From Chloroflexota bacterium (GTDB lineage Bacteria; Chloroflexota; Anaerolineae; UBA4142), in assembly GCA_016208315.1 (NCBI GenBank), contig JACQYF010000018.1, forward strand, positions 1 through 64,000: a stretch of DNA of 64,000 nucleotides. Reading direction: 5' to 3'. Shown here in pieces: positions 1 through 7,961 of this stretch. Position 1 is the stretch's first letter. Each line of letters begins with the position of its first letter. Below the pieces are notes generated by a model. It was not told the origin of the DNA. It did no database searches and saw only the letters and a program-made list of their open reading frames with translations. A program made the position numbers and the translations under genes.

Positions 1-86
1 ACTCTCATATATGATAGAATAGACATCGTAACGTGGTCTTTGCTCCCGGCTCAGAGTTCGTCTGCCAGATTGAAAGGACGTCAACC

Positions 87-1166
87 ATGCCGCAAATCAA
101 AATCGCAACGTTCAATGCCGAATGGATGGCGCTGCTGTTCGGCGGGCAGTGGAAGACTTGGCAAAGCCCCACGATTCCGCTTTCGTTCCCCGGCGGATCG
201 GTCGCGGGCGTCCAGCATGAACCCATCGGCGATGTCCACGCGCTCTGCCGCCGCATCGCCGGCGTCATCAAACAGATGCGCGCCAAGATCATCGGCATCG
301 AGGAAGGGCCGCCGCTCAAGGAACAGATGGAAGCGTTCGTCGCCCAATTCCTCGACGGCGACTATGTGGTGCACCATTCCAACTCGCGCTGGCAATCCAT
401 CACCGCGCTCGTCCACAAATCGGTAGCCGCAAAAGTCAGCGCGTGGCAGCCGCAGCTTCCCGGCTTGGGGAAAACTTGGTCGGGGATTCCGTACTATCCC
501 TGGGGCTTGATCGGCGAAGAGGAGCGCAAGAAGCACAACCTCGACCGCCATCCCCTTGTCCTCAGCTACAAGCCAAAAGCGGGCAAGGAACTGCGGATCA
601 TGGTGCTGCACACCAAATCGAAATTCTCCAAGCTCAAGACCAAGCAGCAGTGGCTCGCTCGCGACCGCGAAGCGGTTCTCGACGCGCTGAACGCGCGCGC
701 CAAACTGTCCGCCGAAGTTTTCCGCGTGCGCCAGTTTCTCGACGAACAGTTATCGCTGGCGGACACGCCGCGCTCGTTCGTCGTCATGGGCGATCTCAAC
801 GACGGGCCGTTCGCCGAATTGATGGAACGCGAGTTTATGATCCACAACATCGTGGACGAATTGGTCGGCTCGTTCCTCTACCCCGATTGTCACTTTCGCC
901 ACGCGATGGACGCCGAGGCGCTGCGAACGGCCGCGACGACGCGTTTTGCCGACCCGCTCGAGGACGGCCAGATCGTCGAAGAGTTGATTGACCACATCCT
1001 CGTCTCGCCAGGAGTTTGGCAGCAACAGGGCGACTTTCGCGTCAAGCCCGGCTCGTGCCGCGTGGAAACCAAGGCCTACGACGATCACGACGATACCGGC
1101 GCAGAACGCAAACGCGAGCTGCGCCCGAGCGACCACAAGCCCGTGTCAGTCATTTTAGAGTATTGA
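87..1166 (+). CDS. Endonuclease/exonuclease/phosphatase family protein
   Basis: The 359-residue product has the hallmarks of the DNase I-like endonuclease/exonuclease/phosphatase fold: an N-terminal IATFNAEW strand with the metal-binding Asn, an acidic IGIEEG segment near residue 70, GDLND at about 235-239, and SDHKPV near the C-terminus with the catalytic Asp-His pair. Family members hydrolyse phosphodiester bonds in nucleic acids or phospho-lipids/inositols; the substrate cannot be told from sequence. No signal peptide is seen, so it is probably cytoplasmic. An in-frame GTG exists at 33, but ATG 87 has AAAGGA eight bases upstream and starts at the first family strand, so it is preferred. 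The 86 bases before it hold no other gene I can recognise. Confidence 0.85.
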   Translation: MPQIKIATFNAEWMALLFGGQWKTWQSPTIPLSFPGGSVAGVQHEPIGDVHALCRRIAGVIKQMRAKIIGIEEGPPLKEQMEAFVAQFLDGDYVVHHSNSRWQSITALVHKSVAAKVSAWQPQLPGLGKTWSGIPYYPWGLIGEEERKKHNLDRHPLVLSYKPKAGKELRIMVLHTKSKFSKLKTKQQWLARDREAVLDALNARAKLSAEVFRVRQFLDEQLSLADTPRSFVVMGDLNDGPFAELMEREFMIHNIVDELVGSFLYPDCHFRHAMDAEALRTAATTRFADPLEDGQIVEELIDHILVSPGVWQQQGDFRVKPGSCRVETKAYDDHDDTGAERKRELRPSDHKPVSVILEY

Positions 1167-1172
1167 GCCGAA

Positions 1173-1200
1173 TTGCATCCAATCGCAATCCGCCTATAAT
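1173..1200 (+). promoter_or_regulatory. Putative sigma70-type promoter
   Basis: TTGCAT at 1173-1178 and TATAAT at 1195-1200 are separated by 16 bases. It lies directly after the first gene and more than 200 bases before the next start, so which transcript it serves is uncertain. The 1263-1331 hairpin would lie in the leader. Confidence 0.4.
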
Positions 1201-1262
1201 TAGCGCCAGAAAGCGGTCGCACTCTGCAATGCTTTAACCAACTCACAGGCGCAGCTTTTTTT

Positions 1263-1331
1263 CTCCGCGAATCGCGCGAATCTTCGCTAAAATACTTTTC
1301 CTAATTCGCGAGATTCGCGAGATTCGCGGAG
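1263..1331. repeat. Inverted array of ATTCGCGA-type words
   Basis: A 20-base arm at 1263-1282 is matched 18/20 by its inverted copy at 1312-1331. Each arm consists of repeated GCGAAT(C) words of about 9 bases. A shorter half-copy of the same word family forms the end of the hydrolase gene at 26768-26795. Confidence 0.8.
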
Positions 1332-1387
1332 ACGTTTGCTAGAATCGCGCGTGAATGAATCGGACACGTTGTCGAGTGTCAGAGCAT

Positions 1388-1408
1388 GCCCTGAACGAAG
1401 CTGAAGGG
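1388..1408. repeat. Short imperfect palindrome of the CCCTGA...GAAGGG type
   Basis: The 21 bases at 1388-1408 resemble the small CCCTGAGCGAAGTCGAAGGG-like palindromes scattered through many bacterial genomes. It lies immediately before the start of the propeller-lipase gene, and its AGGG end may contribute to the ribosome-binding site. Only one copy was seen here. Confidence 0.4.
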
Positions 1409-1422
1409 TGGGTCACACTGCT

Positions 1423-4119
1423 GTGAAAACAATAACACTCCATCCCCGTTTCCGCAGTTCCCTAATTTCCCTCATTTCCTTTATTTCCCTGTTGCTCGTT
1501 TCCTCCGCGCTCGCCCAATCGTCTGTCTTCCAAACCTATACCGAACGTGATGGTCTGGCCGACGATTACGTCCAAGCGATCGCGTTCGCGGGCGGCAATC
1601 ATGTTTGGCTCGGCACGCCGCGCGGCGCGACGAATGTGATGGGCCAATACTGGGTGAGCTATACCACCTCACACGGACTGGGCGCCAACGCGGTTGTCGG
1701 CATTGCGGTCGGCGCGGACGGCAAAGCGTATTTGGCGACGAGCGGCGGCGGCCTGACCGTTTTCGACGCCGCGCGCAAGACGTACAATCCCACCAATTCC
1801 GCGATTCCCAGCAGTTACCTCACCGCGGTGGCCGTGGACAAACAGAATCGCGTTTGGGTGGGCACGTTCGGGTCCGGCGTGGCGCGGCTGGAGGGCGAGA
1901 CGTGGACCAAGCATTCACTCGCCAACAATTACATCAACGCGCTCGCGCTCGACGCCAGCGGCAACCCGTGGGTCGCGACGAACGACGGCGCGTTCTTTTT
2001 CGACGGGAAAGCGTGGACGCGCTTTACCCAAGCCGCCGGCCTGGCGAGCAATCGCGTAAACACGATTGCCGTTGCGCCCGATGGCCGGATTTGGTTCGGT
2101 ACGGAAAACGGCGCAACGGTCTACGACGGCCGCCGCTACCGGACCTATACCGAAGCCGACGGCCTGGCGAATAATTCCGTCCGTGCCATTGCAGTTGACT
2201 CGGAGAATCGCGCGTTTCTCGGCACGGCGCGCGGGCTGTCGCTCTTCGATGGAACGCGATGGGTCAAGTACACGCGCGCCGACGGACTGGCCGACGATAT
2301 GGTGCTCACGCTCGCGCTCGACGCGGAGCGAAATGTTTGGATCGGAACGCCGCAAGGGTTGAACATCTTTGGGACGCCATGGCTCCAACGCGCGATCGCG
2401 CTGCCGGTCGTCCTGGTTCACGGATGGCACGGCCCTGCGTCGGACAAATTCGAAGACAGCGAGTTTCGTTTCCTCAAGAAATATCTCGAGCGCGATGGCA
2501 TCACACCTTTTTACGCCGCGGGTATTTTGCCGACCCGCACGCTGTTTCAGAACGCGGCTACTTTGCGCGCTGTCATCGCGGACGCGAAAGCCAAGACCGG
2601 CGCGCCCCAGGTGGACATTATCGCTTTTTCGATGGGCGGGCTAAACACGCGCGCTTACCTCGAATCTACGCTCTATCAAAACGACGTGCGCCGCGCGATC
2701 ATTCTCGGCACGCCGCAGGCCGGCGTGCGGATGTGGTATCCGTTGCTCACGCGCGAAATCGAAGACCGCCCGGACGAGCCGTCGCCGATCGAACTTTCGC
2801 CGGAATTCAGCGATCTCTTCAACCGCACGCACGCGCCGCGGGCGACCGTGCCTTACGATCTTTTGGTCGGCGATGCGCGCAACCAGCCGGGACTCGATCT
2901 GCTCAAGCTCTTGCCGCCGAGCGACGGTTTGATCGAACAATGGAGCGCGCACGCGCTGACCGGCCCGCAAGTGCGTCACATCCTCGACGGCGATGTCCAC
3001 GCGTGGAACCCGCTGCCGATTCCGTTCAACATCACCTCGTACCTCTATCCCGAACAAACCTACAACCGTTTTATTCGCAACGCGCTGCGCGATCCGGATT
3101 CGCGCCCGATCGGTTTTGGCGCGACGCCGGTCGCGCCGATCGCGCCGCGCAACATTACGCCGATGAACGTGGACACGCTGCGCGCGGGCGAGACGCTGAC
3201 CCGCACGATCGCGATTGACCCCGCGCGCTCGGTCCGCTTTTTCGCGCGCTGGACGACCGGCGACATCACCATGACGCTGCGCGCGCCGGATGGCACGCGC
3301 TATTCGCCCGAGGCGTTCCAACAGGCCACGTACTTGAAAGCCGGTATCGGCAGCTTTGTGGGGTATTCGATCCCGCGCAGCCAAGCGGGCAATTGGTCCG
3401 TGGGCGTGACGCGCAACGACAAGGGTTCCGACCCGCTCACCGTGACGACCTACGCCGACCTGGACGCGGACCTGCGCCTGATTGTGGGTACCGACCGCGC
3501 GTGGTATCGCATGGGGCAGCCGGTCATCATTACCGCGACGCTCTCTAACCGCGCCGCGGGCGCGGACGTACGCGCCAGGCTCGAATGGCTGGGCGATGGT
3601 GTTTCCCCGCGCGGCGCGTCCACGGAAACGAAATTGCTCGAAGAGGGCGATCCGGGCAATTACGCCGAAACGTTGACCGATTTGAAACGCGGCGGATATT
3701 ACTTGCTGCGCGTCACCGCCCGCGGCGCGACCTTTGCGCGCGAGCGTCAATTGATCTTTTCCGTCTCGGCAGATACGGCGCGCTTTGCCGGCGCCGCGCG
3801 GGCGCGCGTGGAGAACAATGCGCTCGTCATTGATGCGCCTGTGACGGTGACGAAGGCCGGCGCGTATGCGCTCGCCGCCAGCGTGCGCGGGCCCAAGGGC
3901 GAGCTGGTCGCCGCGCTCACTGCGCCATTCACCCTGGCCCAAGCTGCCAAGATGGCGACCATCGCGATTCCAGGGCGCGAAATTCGGGCGCGCGGCATTG
4001 ATGGTCCTTACACCGTTGATTTGATTCTGATGGACGCGTCGTGGGCTGCCATTCAAATGGACGAAGCGCCGAAAGCGGTAACCACGGATGCGTATCGGGC
4101 AAATGATTTTGGGGAATGA
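1423..4119 (+). CDS. Secreted beta-propeller (Reg_prop) fused to an alpha/beta-hydrolase lipase domain
   Basis: The 898-residue product begins with a signal peptide (cleavage likely after SSALA). It continues with about seven repeats of the two-component-regulator propeller type (repeated GLADD/GLANNSV and VWIGT/IWFGT motifs, residues ~35-325), then an alpha/beta-hydrolase: VVLVHGWHG at ~329, nucleophile elbow AFSMGG at ~400, and a GTPQAG segment typical of PGAP1/LipA-like lipases. The remaining ~300 residues look like beta-sandwich domains. The elbow has Ala in place of the usual first Gly. GTG 1423 is chosen because AAGGGTGG precedes it at a suitable distance and it begins the signal peptide; GTG 1408 is an alternative. 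The signal-peptide coding stretch (1458-1491) consists of the same words as the repeat at 18253. Probably an extracellular esterase; substrate unknown. Confidence 0.8.
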   Translation: MKTITLHPRFRSSLISLISFISLLLVSSALAQSSVFQTYTERDGLADDYVQAIAFAGGNHVWLGTPRGATNVMGQYWVSYTTSHGLGANAVVGIAVGADGKAYLATSGGGLTVFDAARKTYNPTNSAIPSSYLTAVAVDKQNRVWVGTFGSGVARLEGETWTKHSLANNYINALALDASGNPWVATNDGAFFFDGKAWTRFTQAAGLASNRVNTIAVAPDGRIWFGTENGATVYDGRRYRTYTEADGLANNSVRAIAVDSENRAFLGTARGLSLFDGTRWVKYTRADGLADDMVLTLALDAERNVWIGTPQGLNIFGTPWLQRAIALPVVLVHGWHGPASDKFEDSEFRFLKKYLERDGITPFYAAGILPTRTLFQNAATLRAVIADAKAKTGAPQVDIIAFSMGGLNTRAYLESTLYQNDVRRAIILGTPQAGVRMWYPLLTREIEDRPDEPSPIELSPEFSDLFNRTHAPRATVPYDLLVGDARNQPGLDLLKLLPPSDGLIEQWSAHALTGPQVRHILDGDVHAWNPLPIPFNITSYLYPEQTYNRFIRNALRDPDSRPIGFGATPVAPIAPRNITPMNVDTLRAGETLTRTIAIDPARSVRFFARWTTGDITMTLRAPDGTRYSPEAFQQATYLKAGIGSFVGYSIPRSQAGNWSVGVTRNDKGSDPLTVTTYADLDADLRLIVGTDRAWYRMGQPVIITATLSNRAAGADVRARLEWLGDGVSPRGASTETKLLEEGDPGNYAETLTDLKRGGYYLLRVTARGATFARERQLIFSVSADTARFAGAARARVENNALVIDAPVTVTKAGAYALAASVRGPKGELVAALTAPFTLAQAAKMATIAIPGREIRARGIDGPYTVDLILMDASWAAIQMDEAPKAVTTDAYRANDFGE

Positions 4120-4133
4120 ACTTGGAGCGAACT

Positions 4134-5297
4134 ATGAATCTACTTACAAGACTCACACCACGCCGTTTAGCTCTTGGAATTGCGACCGTTGGCGTCGCGG
4201 CCGCCGTCGTCGCCATTTTGCTCGCCGCCACGTCGCCGCGCACTTTGGCCAATGCCGCCACCGCGCGCCGCGGCGACATTAGCGCGACCGTGTCGGCCAC
4301 CGGCAAAGTGCAATCGAGAAAAGGCGCCAAGCTGGCCCTGCCGCAGTCCGGCATCGTCGCGAGCGTTAGCAAAATGGAAGGCGACGACGTGAATGCGGGC
4401 GACGTCATTCTTTCGCTGCGCGCCGACGACGCGAACCGCCGCGTGCAGCAGGCGCAGCTTAATCTGCAAAATCGGCAACTGGATCTCGCCCGCGCCAAAG
4501 GCGCGCCGCGCGACGAAGACATCGAGATCGCGCGCGCCAACCTGCAAAAGGCGACCGCCGCCGCCGCCGCCGCCGAAGCGAACTACACCGCGTCGCCGAC
4601 CACGCAGAATGACACCGTGCGGCAGGTCACCCGCGCCGACCTCGACATCGCGAAGGCGAATTTCAACCGCGTAGTCAACGGGCCGTCGAAAGAGGAATTG
4701 GACGCGCTGCAAAATGCGATCACTGCCGCGCAACTCGACGTGGATGCGGCGCGCAACTCGCTCGCCCAAACCAGGCTCATCGCGCCGTACAATTCGACCG
4801 TGCTCGAGGTGAATGTCCGCGAAGGAGAATTGGTGGGCGGATTCTCGCCGCTGGCCGTGATCGCCGATTTGACCGCTCTGCAGATCGCGACCGAGATTGA
4901 CGAAATTGACGTAGCCCACGCGCAGGTGGGACAGACGGTCCAAGTCCGGTTCGACGCATTTCCGGGTGAGCAATTCGAGGGCAAGGTAACGCGGCTATTC
5001 CCGGCAGCGTCAACACAGCGCGGCACAACCGTTTACAGCGCGGTCGTCGAATTCAATCCGGGCGCTTTCAAGGTTCGCCCGGGCATGGGCGCGACGATGA
5101 AGATTCGGACGATCGAGAAAAAGAGCGTGCTCCTCGTCCCGAATCGCGCGCTCAAGAACGTGGGCACGCGCAAAGCGGTCCACGTCCTCGCGCCGGGCCA
5201 GGAGCGGGATGTCATCGTCGAGACCGGCGTCACCGATGGGAACGAAACGGAGATCGTGAGCGGGTTGAACGAAGGGGATCAGGTGTTAGTGCAATAG
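4134..5297 (+). CDS. HlyD/MacA-type membrane-fusion (periplasmic adaptor) protein
   Basis: The 387-residue product has an N-terminal membrane anchor (residues ~12-40), a split biotinyl-lipoyl-like domain (VSATGKVQSRKGAKL... and LIAPYNSTVLEV with GELVGGFSPLA), an Ala-rich coiled-coil hairpin between them (~100-215), and a beta-barrel/membrane-proximal domain ending in NEGDQVLVQ. Such adaptors link an inner-membrane transporter to export. No ATPase or permease is adjacent, so its partner is encoded elsewhere or the gene is an orphan. An ATG at 4116 overlaps the stop of the lipase gene, but ATG 4134 has TTGGAG seven bases upstream and is preferred. The two genes are probably co-transcribed. Confidence 0.85.
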   Translation: MNLLTRLTPRRLALGIATVGVAAAVVAILLAATSPRTLANAATARRGDISATVSATGKVQSRKGAKLALPQSGIVASVSKMEGDDVNAGDVILSLRADDANRRVQQAQLNLQNRQLDLARAKGAPRDEDIEIARANLQKATAAAAAAEANYTASPTTQNDTVRQVTRADLDIAKANFNRVVNGPSKEELDALQNAITAAQLDVDAARNSLAQTRLIAPYNSTVLEVNVREGELVGGFSPLAVIADLTALQIATEIDEIDVAHAQVGQTVQVRFDAFPGEQFEGKVTRLFPAASTQRGTTVYSAVVEFNPGAFKVRPGMGATMKIRTIEKKSVLLVPNRALKNVGTRKAVHVLAPGQERDVIVETGVTDGNETEIVSGLNEGDQVLVQ

Positions 5298-5380
5298 TTC
5301 GATAGTTGCATAGTTGCATGGTTCAATAGTGGCGCGATGGCTTTGACTATCGCCCTATCGAACAATTCAACTATCGCACT
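5293..5380. repeat. Inverted array of GATAGTTG-type words
   Basis: Repeated GATAGTTGCATAGTTG words on the left are matched by CTATCG/CAACTATCG words on the right, giving an imperfect hairpin. It supplies the stop codon of the adaptor gene on one side and the last codons of the small gene on the minus strand. A related array lies at 58627-58714. Confidence 0.75.
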
Positions 5381-5640
5381 GCTGTCGGCGTTCGGACCGT
5401 GCCCGTCGCGGTGATCGTGACGGTTGGAGTGAACGTCGGGGTTTTGGTCGGCGTGAGGAAATCGTAGGTCAGTGTACCTACGTTTTGCAGTTCGACTACG
5501 CCAGGGGTAAATGTCGCTTTGACGAGGCGCGTGGGCGCGGTGACTGGCGTGGGGGGAAAGACAAACGTCGCCAGCGTGCCAAAGACCAAGTAATTCGCAA
5601 GAATCAAAACAACAATTACGCTCGTATTCCGCCAATTCAT
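5371..5640 (-). CDS. Small membrane-anchored Pro/Thr-rich protein
   Basis: The 89-residue product has one N-terminal transmembrane helix (residues ~8-28, SVIVVLILANYLVFGTLATF) and a Thr/Pro-rich tail with TPTKTPTFTPT-like repeats, as in many envelope-exposed linkers. No domain is recognised. The ATG is preceded by GGAGG at seven bases, which supports real translation despite the small size. Its 3' end runs into the inverted repeat at 5293-5380, which supplies the stop. It is convergent with the adaptor gene. Function unknown. Confidence 0.65.
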   Translation of the reverse strand: MNWRNTSVIVVLILANYLVFGTLATFVFPPTPVTAPTRLVKATFTPGVVELQNVGTLTYDFLTPTKTPTFTPTVTITATGTVRTPTAVR

Positions 5641-5696
5641 CTCGTTGCCTCCGACCGCATTATATCATTCAGAGTAGCAAGCGCAAAATTGGATAG

Positions 5697-5765
5697 TACA
5701 CAAGTAAACAGGTAGACAGGTACACACGTGACTTGTTTACCTGTTTCCTTGTATACCTGTTTACC
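5697..5765. repeat. Inverted array of ACAGGTAA-type words
   Basis: AAACAGGTAGACAGGTACAC words are followed by TTTACCTGTTTCC...TACCTGTTTACC, forming a hairpin between the small gene and trmD. The same word family recurs at 23871-23976 and 38209-38306. Confidence 0.85.
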
Positions 5766-5767
5766 AT

Positions 5768-5796
5768 TTGCGAGCAAAATAGCGTCGTGATACAAT
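5768..5796 (+). promoter_or_regulatory. trmD promoter, apparently leaderless
   Basis: TTGCGA (5768-5773) and TACAAT (5791-5796) are spaced by 17 bases. The ATG of trmD starts seven bases after the -10 box, the usual distance to +1, and no ribosome-binding site fits in between. The transcript therefore probably begins at the start codon. Confidence 0.6.
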
Positions 5797-5802
5797 ACGC
5801 TC

Positions 5803-6627
5803 ATGCGTTTCGACATCTTCACCCTCTTTCCCGAGATTTTCGCCGGCGTGTTTGACGAGAGCATTCTCAAGCGCGCGCAAGAGGCGCGCCTCGTCGAGAT
5901 CGCGCTGCACGATATTCGCGATTACACGACCGACAAGCACCACGTCGCCGACGATTACCCCTATGCGGGTGGCGGCGGGATGGTGATGAAGCCGGACCCA
6001 ATATTCACCGCAGTGGAAACGGTGCTGGGTTTAGAAGTTGGAAATTGGAGGTTGGAAGTTGGAGACGATCCTGCAACTTCCAACTTTCAACCTCCAACTT
6101 CTAATTTCCAACTCCCAACTTCCAACTTCCCCATTATTCTGCTGTCGCCGCAAGGCCGCGTGTTCAACCAGACGGTCGCGCGTGAACTGGCGCAGCACCC
6201 ACGCCTTGCGCTGATTTGCGGGCATTACGAAGGCGTGGACGAGCGCGTGCGCGAACACCTCGCCACGGATGAAATCTCGATTGGCGATTACGTGCTGACC
6301 GGCGGCGAAATTCCCGCGATGGTGATTGTGGACGCGGTCGCGCGCCTCGTCCCCGGCGTGCTCGGCCATCCGACTGCGGCGGCGCGCGATTCGCACGCGG
6401 CGGGCCTGCTGGAAGGGCCGCACTATACACGCCCAGTCGAGTTCCGCGGCTGGCGCGTGCCGGATATTTTGCTTTCCGGCAATCACGCGCAAATTGACCG
6501 CTGGCGCCGCCGCGAATCGCTCCGCCGCACGCTTGAAATGCGTCCAGACCTGCTCGCCCAGGTTGAATTGTCGGAGGAGGAGAAAGAATTTCTGCGAGGG
6601 TTGGGGTGGGAGACAAGTAAAACGTGA
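5803..6627 (+). CDS. trmD: tRNA (guanine37-N1)-methyltransferase with an in-frame repeat insertion
   Basis: The product methylates G37 of tRNA with S-adenosylmethionine and prevents +1 frameshifting. The SPOUT trefoil-knot motifs are present: [23 protein letters not shown] and [13 protein letters not shown], and the N-terminal [13 protein letters not shown] is typical. At 274 residues it is longer than usual: residues ~77-109, between ETVLG and IILLSPQGR, are encoded by the hairpin repeat at 6031-6131 (low-complexity, SNFQ/PTSNF repeats). The last residues (ETSKT) come from the next repeat at 6613. All catalytic motifs are intact, so it is probably functional. It is followed by rplS, its common partner. 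Confidence 0.95.
   Translation: MRFDIFTLFPEIFAGVFDESILKRAQEARLVEIALHDIRDYTTDKHHVADDYPYAGGGGMVMKPDPIFTAVETVLGLEVGNWRLEVGDDPATSNFQPPTSNFQLPTSNFPIILLSPQGRVFNQTVARELAQHPRLALICGHYEGVDERVREHLATDEISIGDYVLTGGEIPAMVIVDAVARLVPGVLGHPTAAARDSHAAGLLEGPHYTRPVEFRGWRVPDILLSGNHAQIDRWRRRESLRRTLEMRPDLLAQVELSEEEKEFLRGLGWETSKT
6031..6131. repeat. Inverted array of GGAAGTTG-type words inside trmD
   Basis: TTAGAAGTTGGAAATTGGAG words are followed by CAACTTCCAACTTTCAACC words, forming a hairpin of about 100 bases. It lies wholly inside the coding sequence, keeps the frame, and encodes about 33 extra residues in a loop next to the knot. Confidence 0.9.
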
Positions 6628-6703
6628 AACGTAAAACGTAAAGCGTAATTCCCGATTGGAGTTGACGTTTTACGTTTTACGTTTTACGTTTCACGTTTTG
6701 CGT
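6613..6703. repeat. Inverted array of AAACGTAA-type words
   Basis: AAACGTGAAACGTAAAACG words are mirrored by GACGTTTTACGTTTTACG words. The array spans the stop codon of trmD and lies just upstream of the rplS promoter. Confidence 0.9.
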
Positions 6704-6714
6704 CTCATTCCCAT

Positions 6715-6743
6715 TTGCGCGATATGTCTTTCCATGCTATAAT
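6715..6743 (+). promoter_or_regulatory. rplS promoter
   Basis: TTGCGC (6715-6720) and TATAAT (6738-6743) are spaced by 17 bases. The leader then contains the direct word repeats at 6756-6800. Confidence 0.6.
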
Positions 6744-6755
6744 CGCCGACGTTCT

Positions 6756-6800
6756 CAAAATCGTAAATCTGAAATCGTAAATCTGAAATCTGAAATTATA
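6756..6800. repeat. Direct array of AAATCTG/AAATCGT words in the rplS leader
   Basis: Five or six direct seven-base words (AAATCGT, AAATCTG) run up to the ribosome-binding site of rplS. There is no inverted arm here, unlike the related hairpin at 20262-20345. Confidence 0.75.
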
Positions 6801-6814
6801 GAAGGGTGGTTATC

Positions 6815-7210
6815 GTGGATCTAGTAGCCGCAGTTACCAAACGGGAACCGAATCCCAATATCCCCGAGCTTCAGCCCGGCGACCGCGCCAAAGTCCATAT
6901 CCGCATCATCGAAGGTGATCGCGAGCGGATCCAGGTTTTTCAGGGCACGATCATGCGCATTCGCAAGGGAGGCGCCAACCAGAGTTTTACCGTCCGCCGC
7001 ATCGCGTCGCACGGCGTCGGCGTCGAGCGCACCTTCTTGCTCCAATCGCCGCGCATTGAAAAGGTCGAAGTGCTTGGGCATACCCACGTGCGCCGCGCGC
7101 AGTTGTATTACCTCCGCGGCTTGAAGGGTAAAGCCGCCCGCTTGCGCGAAAAGCGTACCGTTGCGGCACAACAGCCCGAAGCGGCTCCGATCGCCAAGAT
7201 AGAATCCTAA
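6815..7210 (+). CDS. rplS: 50S ribosomal protein L19
   Basis: The product is L19, which sits at the 30S-50S interface. Typical segments are present: PGDRAKVHIRIIEGDRERIQ, FQGTIMRIRKGG, FTVRRIASHGVGVERTF, and the C-terminal RRAQLYYLRGLKGKAARL. At 131 residues it has a normal length with a slightly long C-terminal tail (AAQQPEAAPIAKIES). GTG 6815 is chosen because GAAGGG lies eight bases before it; GTG 6806 lies inside that site. It has its own promoter after trmD and is followed by a clear intrinsic terminator. Confidence 0.97.
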   Translation: MDLVAAVTKREPNPNIPELQPGDRAKVHIRIIEGDRERIQVFQGTIMRIRKGGANQSFTVRRIASHGVGVERTFLLQSPRIEKVEVLGHTHVRRAQLYYLRGLKGKAARLREKRTVAAQQPEAAPIAKIES

Positions 7211-7223
7211 TCTCTCAAACTCA

Positions 7224-7249
7224 AGCCGAGGCGCTCTTCCTCGGCTTTT
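7224..7249 (+). terminator. Intrinsic terminator after rplS
   Basis: AGCCGAGG (7224-7231) pairs perfectly with CCTCGGCT (7239-7246) across a seven-base loop and is followed by a T run. It sits 13 bases after the rplS stop and would also limit read-through into rnhB. Confidence 0.85.
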
Positions 7250-7264
7250 GTATTGCCGTGCGAC

Positions 7265-7900
7265 ATGATTCCCACCCTCAAATTCGAAAAACGCTTTTGG
7301 GCGCAGGGCCTCGCTTACGTTGCCGGGATTGACGAGGTGGGGCGCGGCGCGTGGGCGGGACCGGTGGTGGCCGGCGCAGTCATCCTCCCGCAAGTTCGCA
7401 GCCGAGCCGCGCTGCGCGATCTCGTGCGCGTGCGCGACTCGAAGCTGCTCTCGCCCGCGCAGCGTGAGGCGCTTTGTGAGCCGATTTGCGCGGCCGCGCT
7501 TGGCTTCGCGACCGGCCTGGCGACCCGCGCCGAGATTGATGCCGTCGGAATCGTGCCGGCCACGCGGCTGGCGATGCAGCGAGCAGTCGAGGCGCTCGCC
7601 CTTGCGCCGCACGCGTTGTTGATCGACGCGTTAATGCTGCCCGCGCTGGATATGCCGCAGACCGCGATCATTCATGGCGATCAACTCTCGCTTTCGATTG
7701 CGTGCGCTTCGATCTTGGCCAAAGTGACGCGGGACCGCCTGATGGTGGAACTCGACGCGCGCCTGCCGGGGTATCATTTCGCGCAGCACAAGGGGTATGG
7801 GACCGAGCAACATCGCGCGGCGTTGGACGCGTTGGGGCCGTGCGGCGAACATCGCGCGAGTTTCATGCCGATAAAGCAAAGGATGAGGGATGAGGGATGA
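7265..7900 (+). CDS. rnhB: Ribonuclease HII
   Basis: The product cleaves RNA in RNA-DNA hybrids, mainly at misincorporated ribonucleotides. The active-site strand AGIDEVGRGAWAGPVVAGA supplies the first Asp and Glu, IHGDQLSLSIACASILAKV and the C-terminal KGYGTEQHRAAL are typical. The product is 211 residues. ATG 7265 is chosen; an in-frame TTG at 7253 is an alternative and neither has a strong ribosome-binding site. The final codons (MRDEG) and stop come from the GATGAGG repeat that follows. The rnhB gene commonly sits with trmD and rplS. Confidence 0.93.
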   Translation: MIPTLKFEKRFWAQGLAYVAGIDEVGRGAWAGPVVAGAVILPQVRSRAALRDLVRVRDSKLLSPAQREALCEPICAAALGFATGLATRAEIDAVGIVPATRLAMQRAVEALALAPHALLIDALMLPALDMPQTAIIHGDQLSLSIACASILAKVTRDRLMVELDARLPGYHFAQHKGYGTEQHRAALDALGPCGEHRASFMPIKQRMRDEG

Positions 7901-7961
7901 GGGATGAAGGATGAAAGAAAGCCAGAGTTCTTCATCCCTCGTCCTTCCGCCTTCATCCTTT
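7880..7961. repeat. Inverted array of GGATGAG words
   Basis: Four direct GGATGAG words are followed by TTCATCCCTCGTCC and CTTCATCC inverted words. The array provides the stop codon of rnhB and ends at the stop of the convergent sugar transferase gene. Confidence 0.9.

Noticed and set aside
2641-4056. A 471-codon open frame antisense to the propeller-lipase gene
   Set aside because: High GC and codon bias keep the reverse frame open; the protein is Arg/Gly-rich low-complexity with no family motif, while the sense frame encodes a clear signal peptide, propeller and hydrolase.
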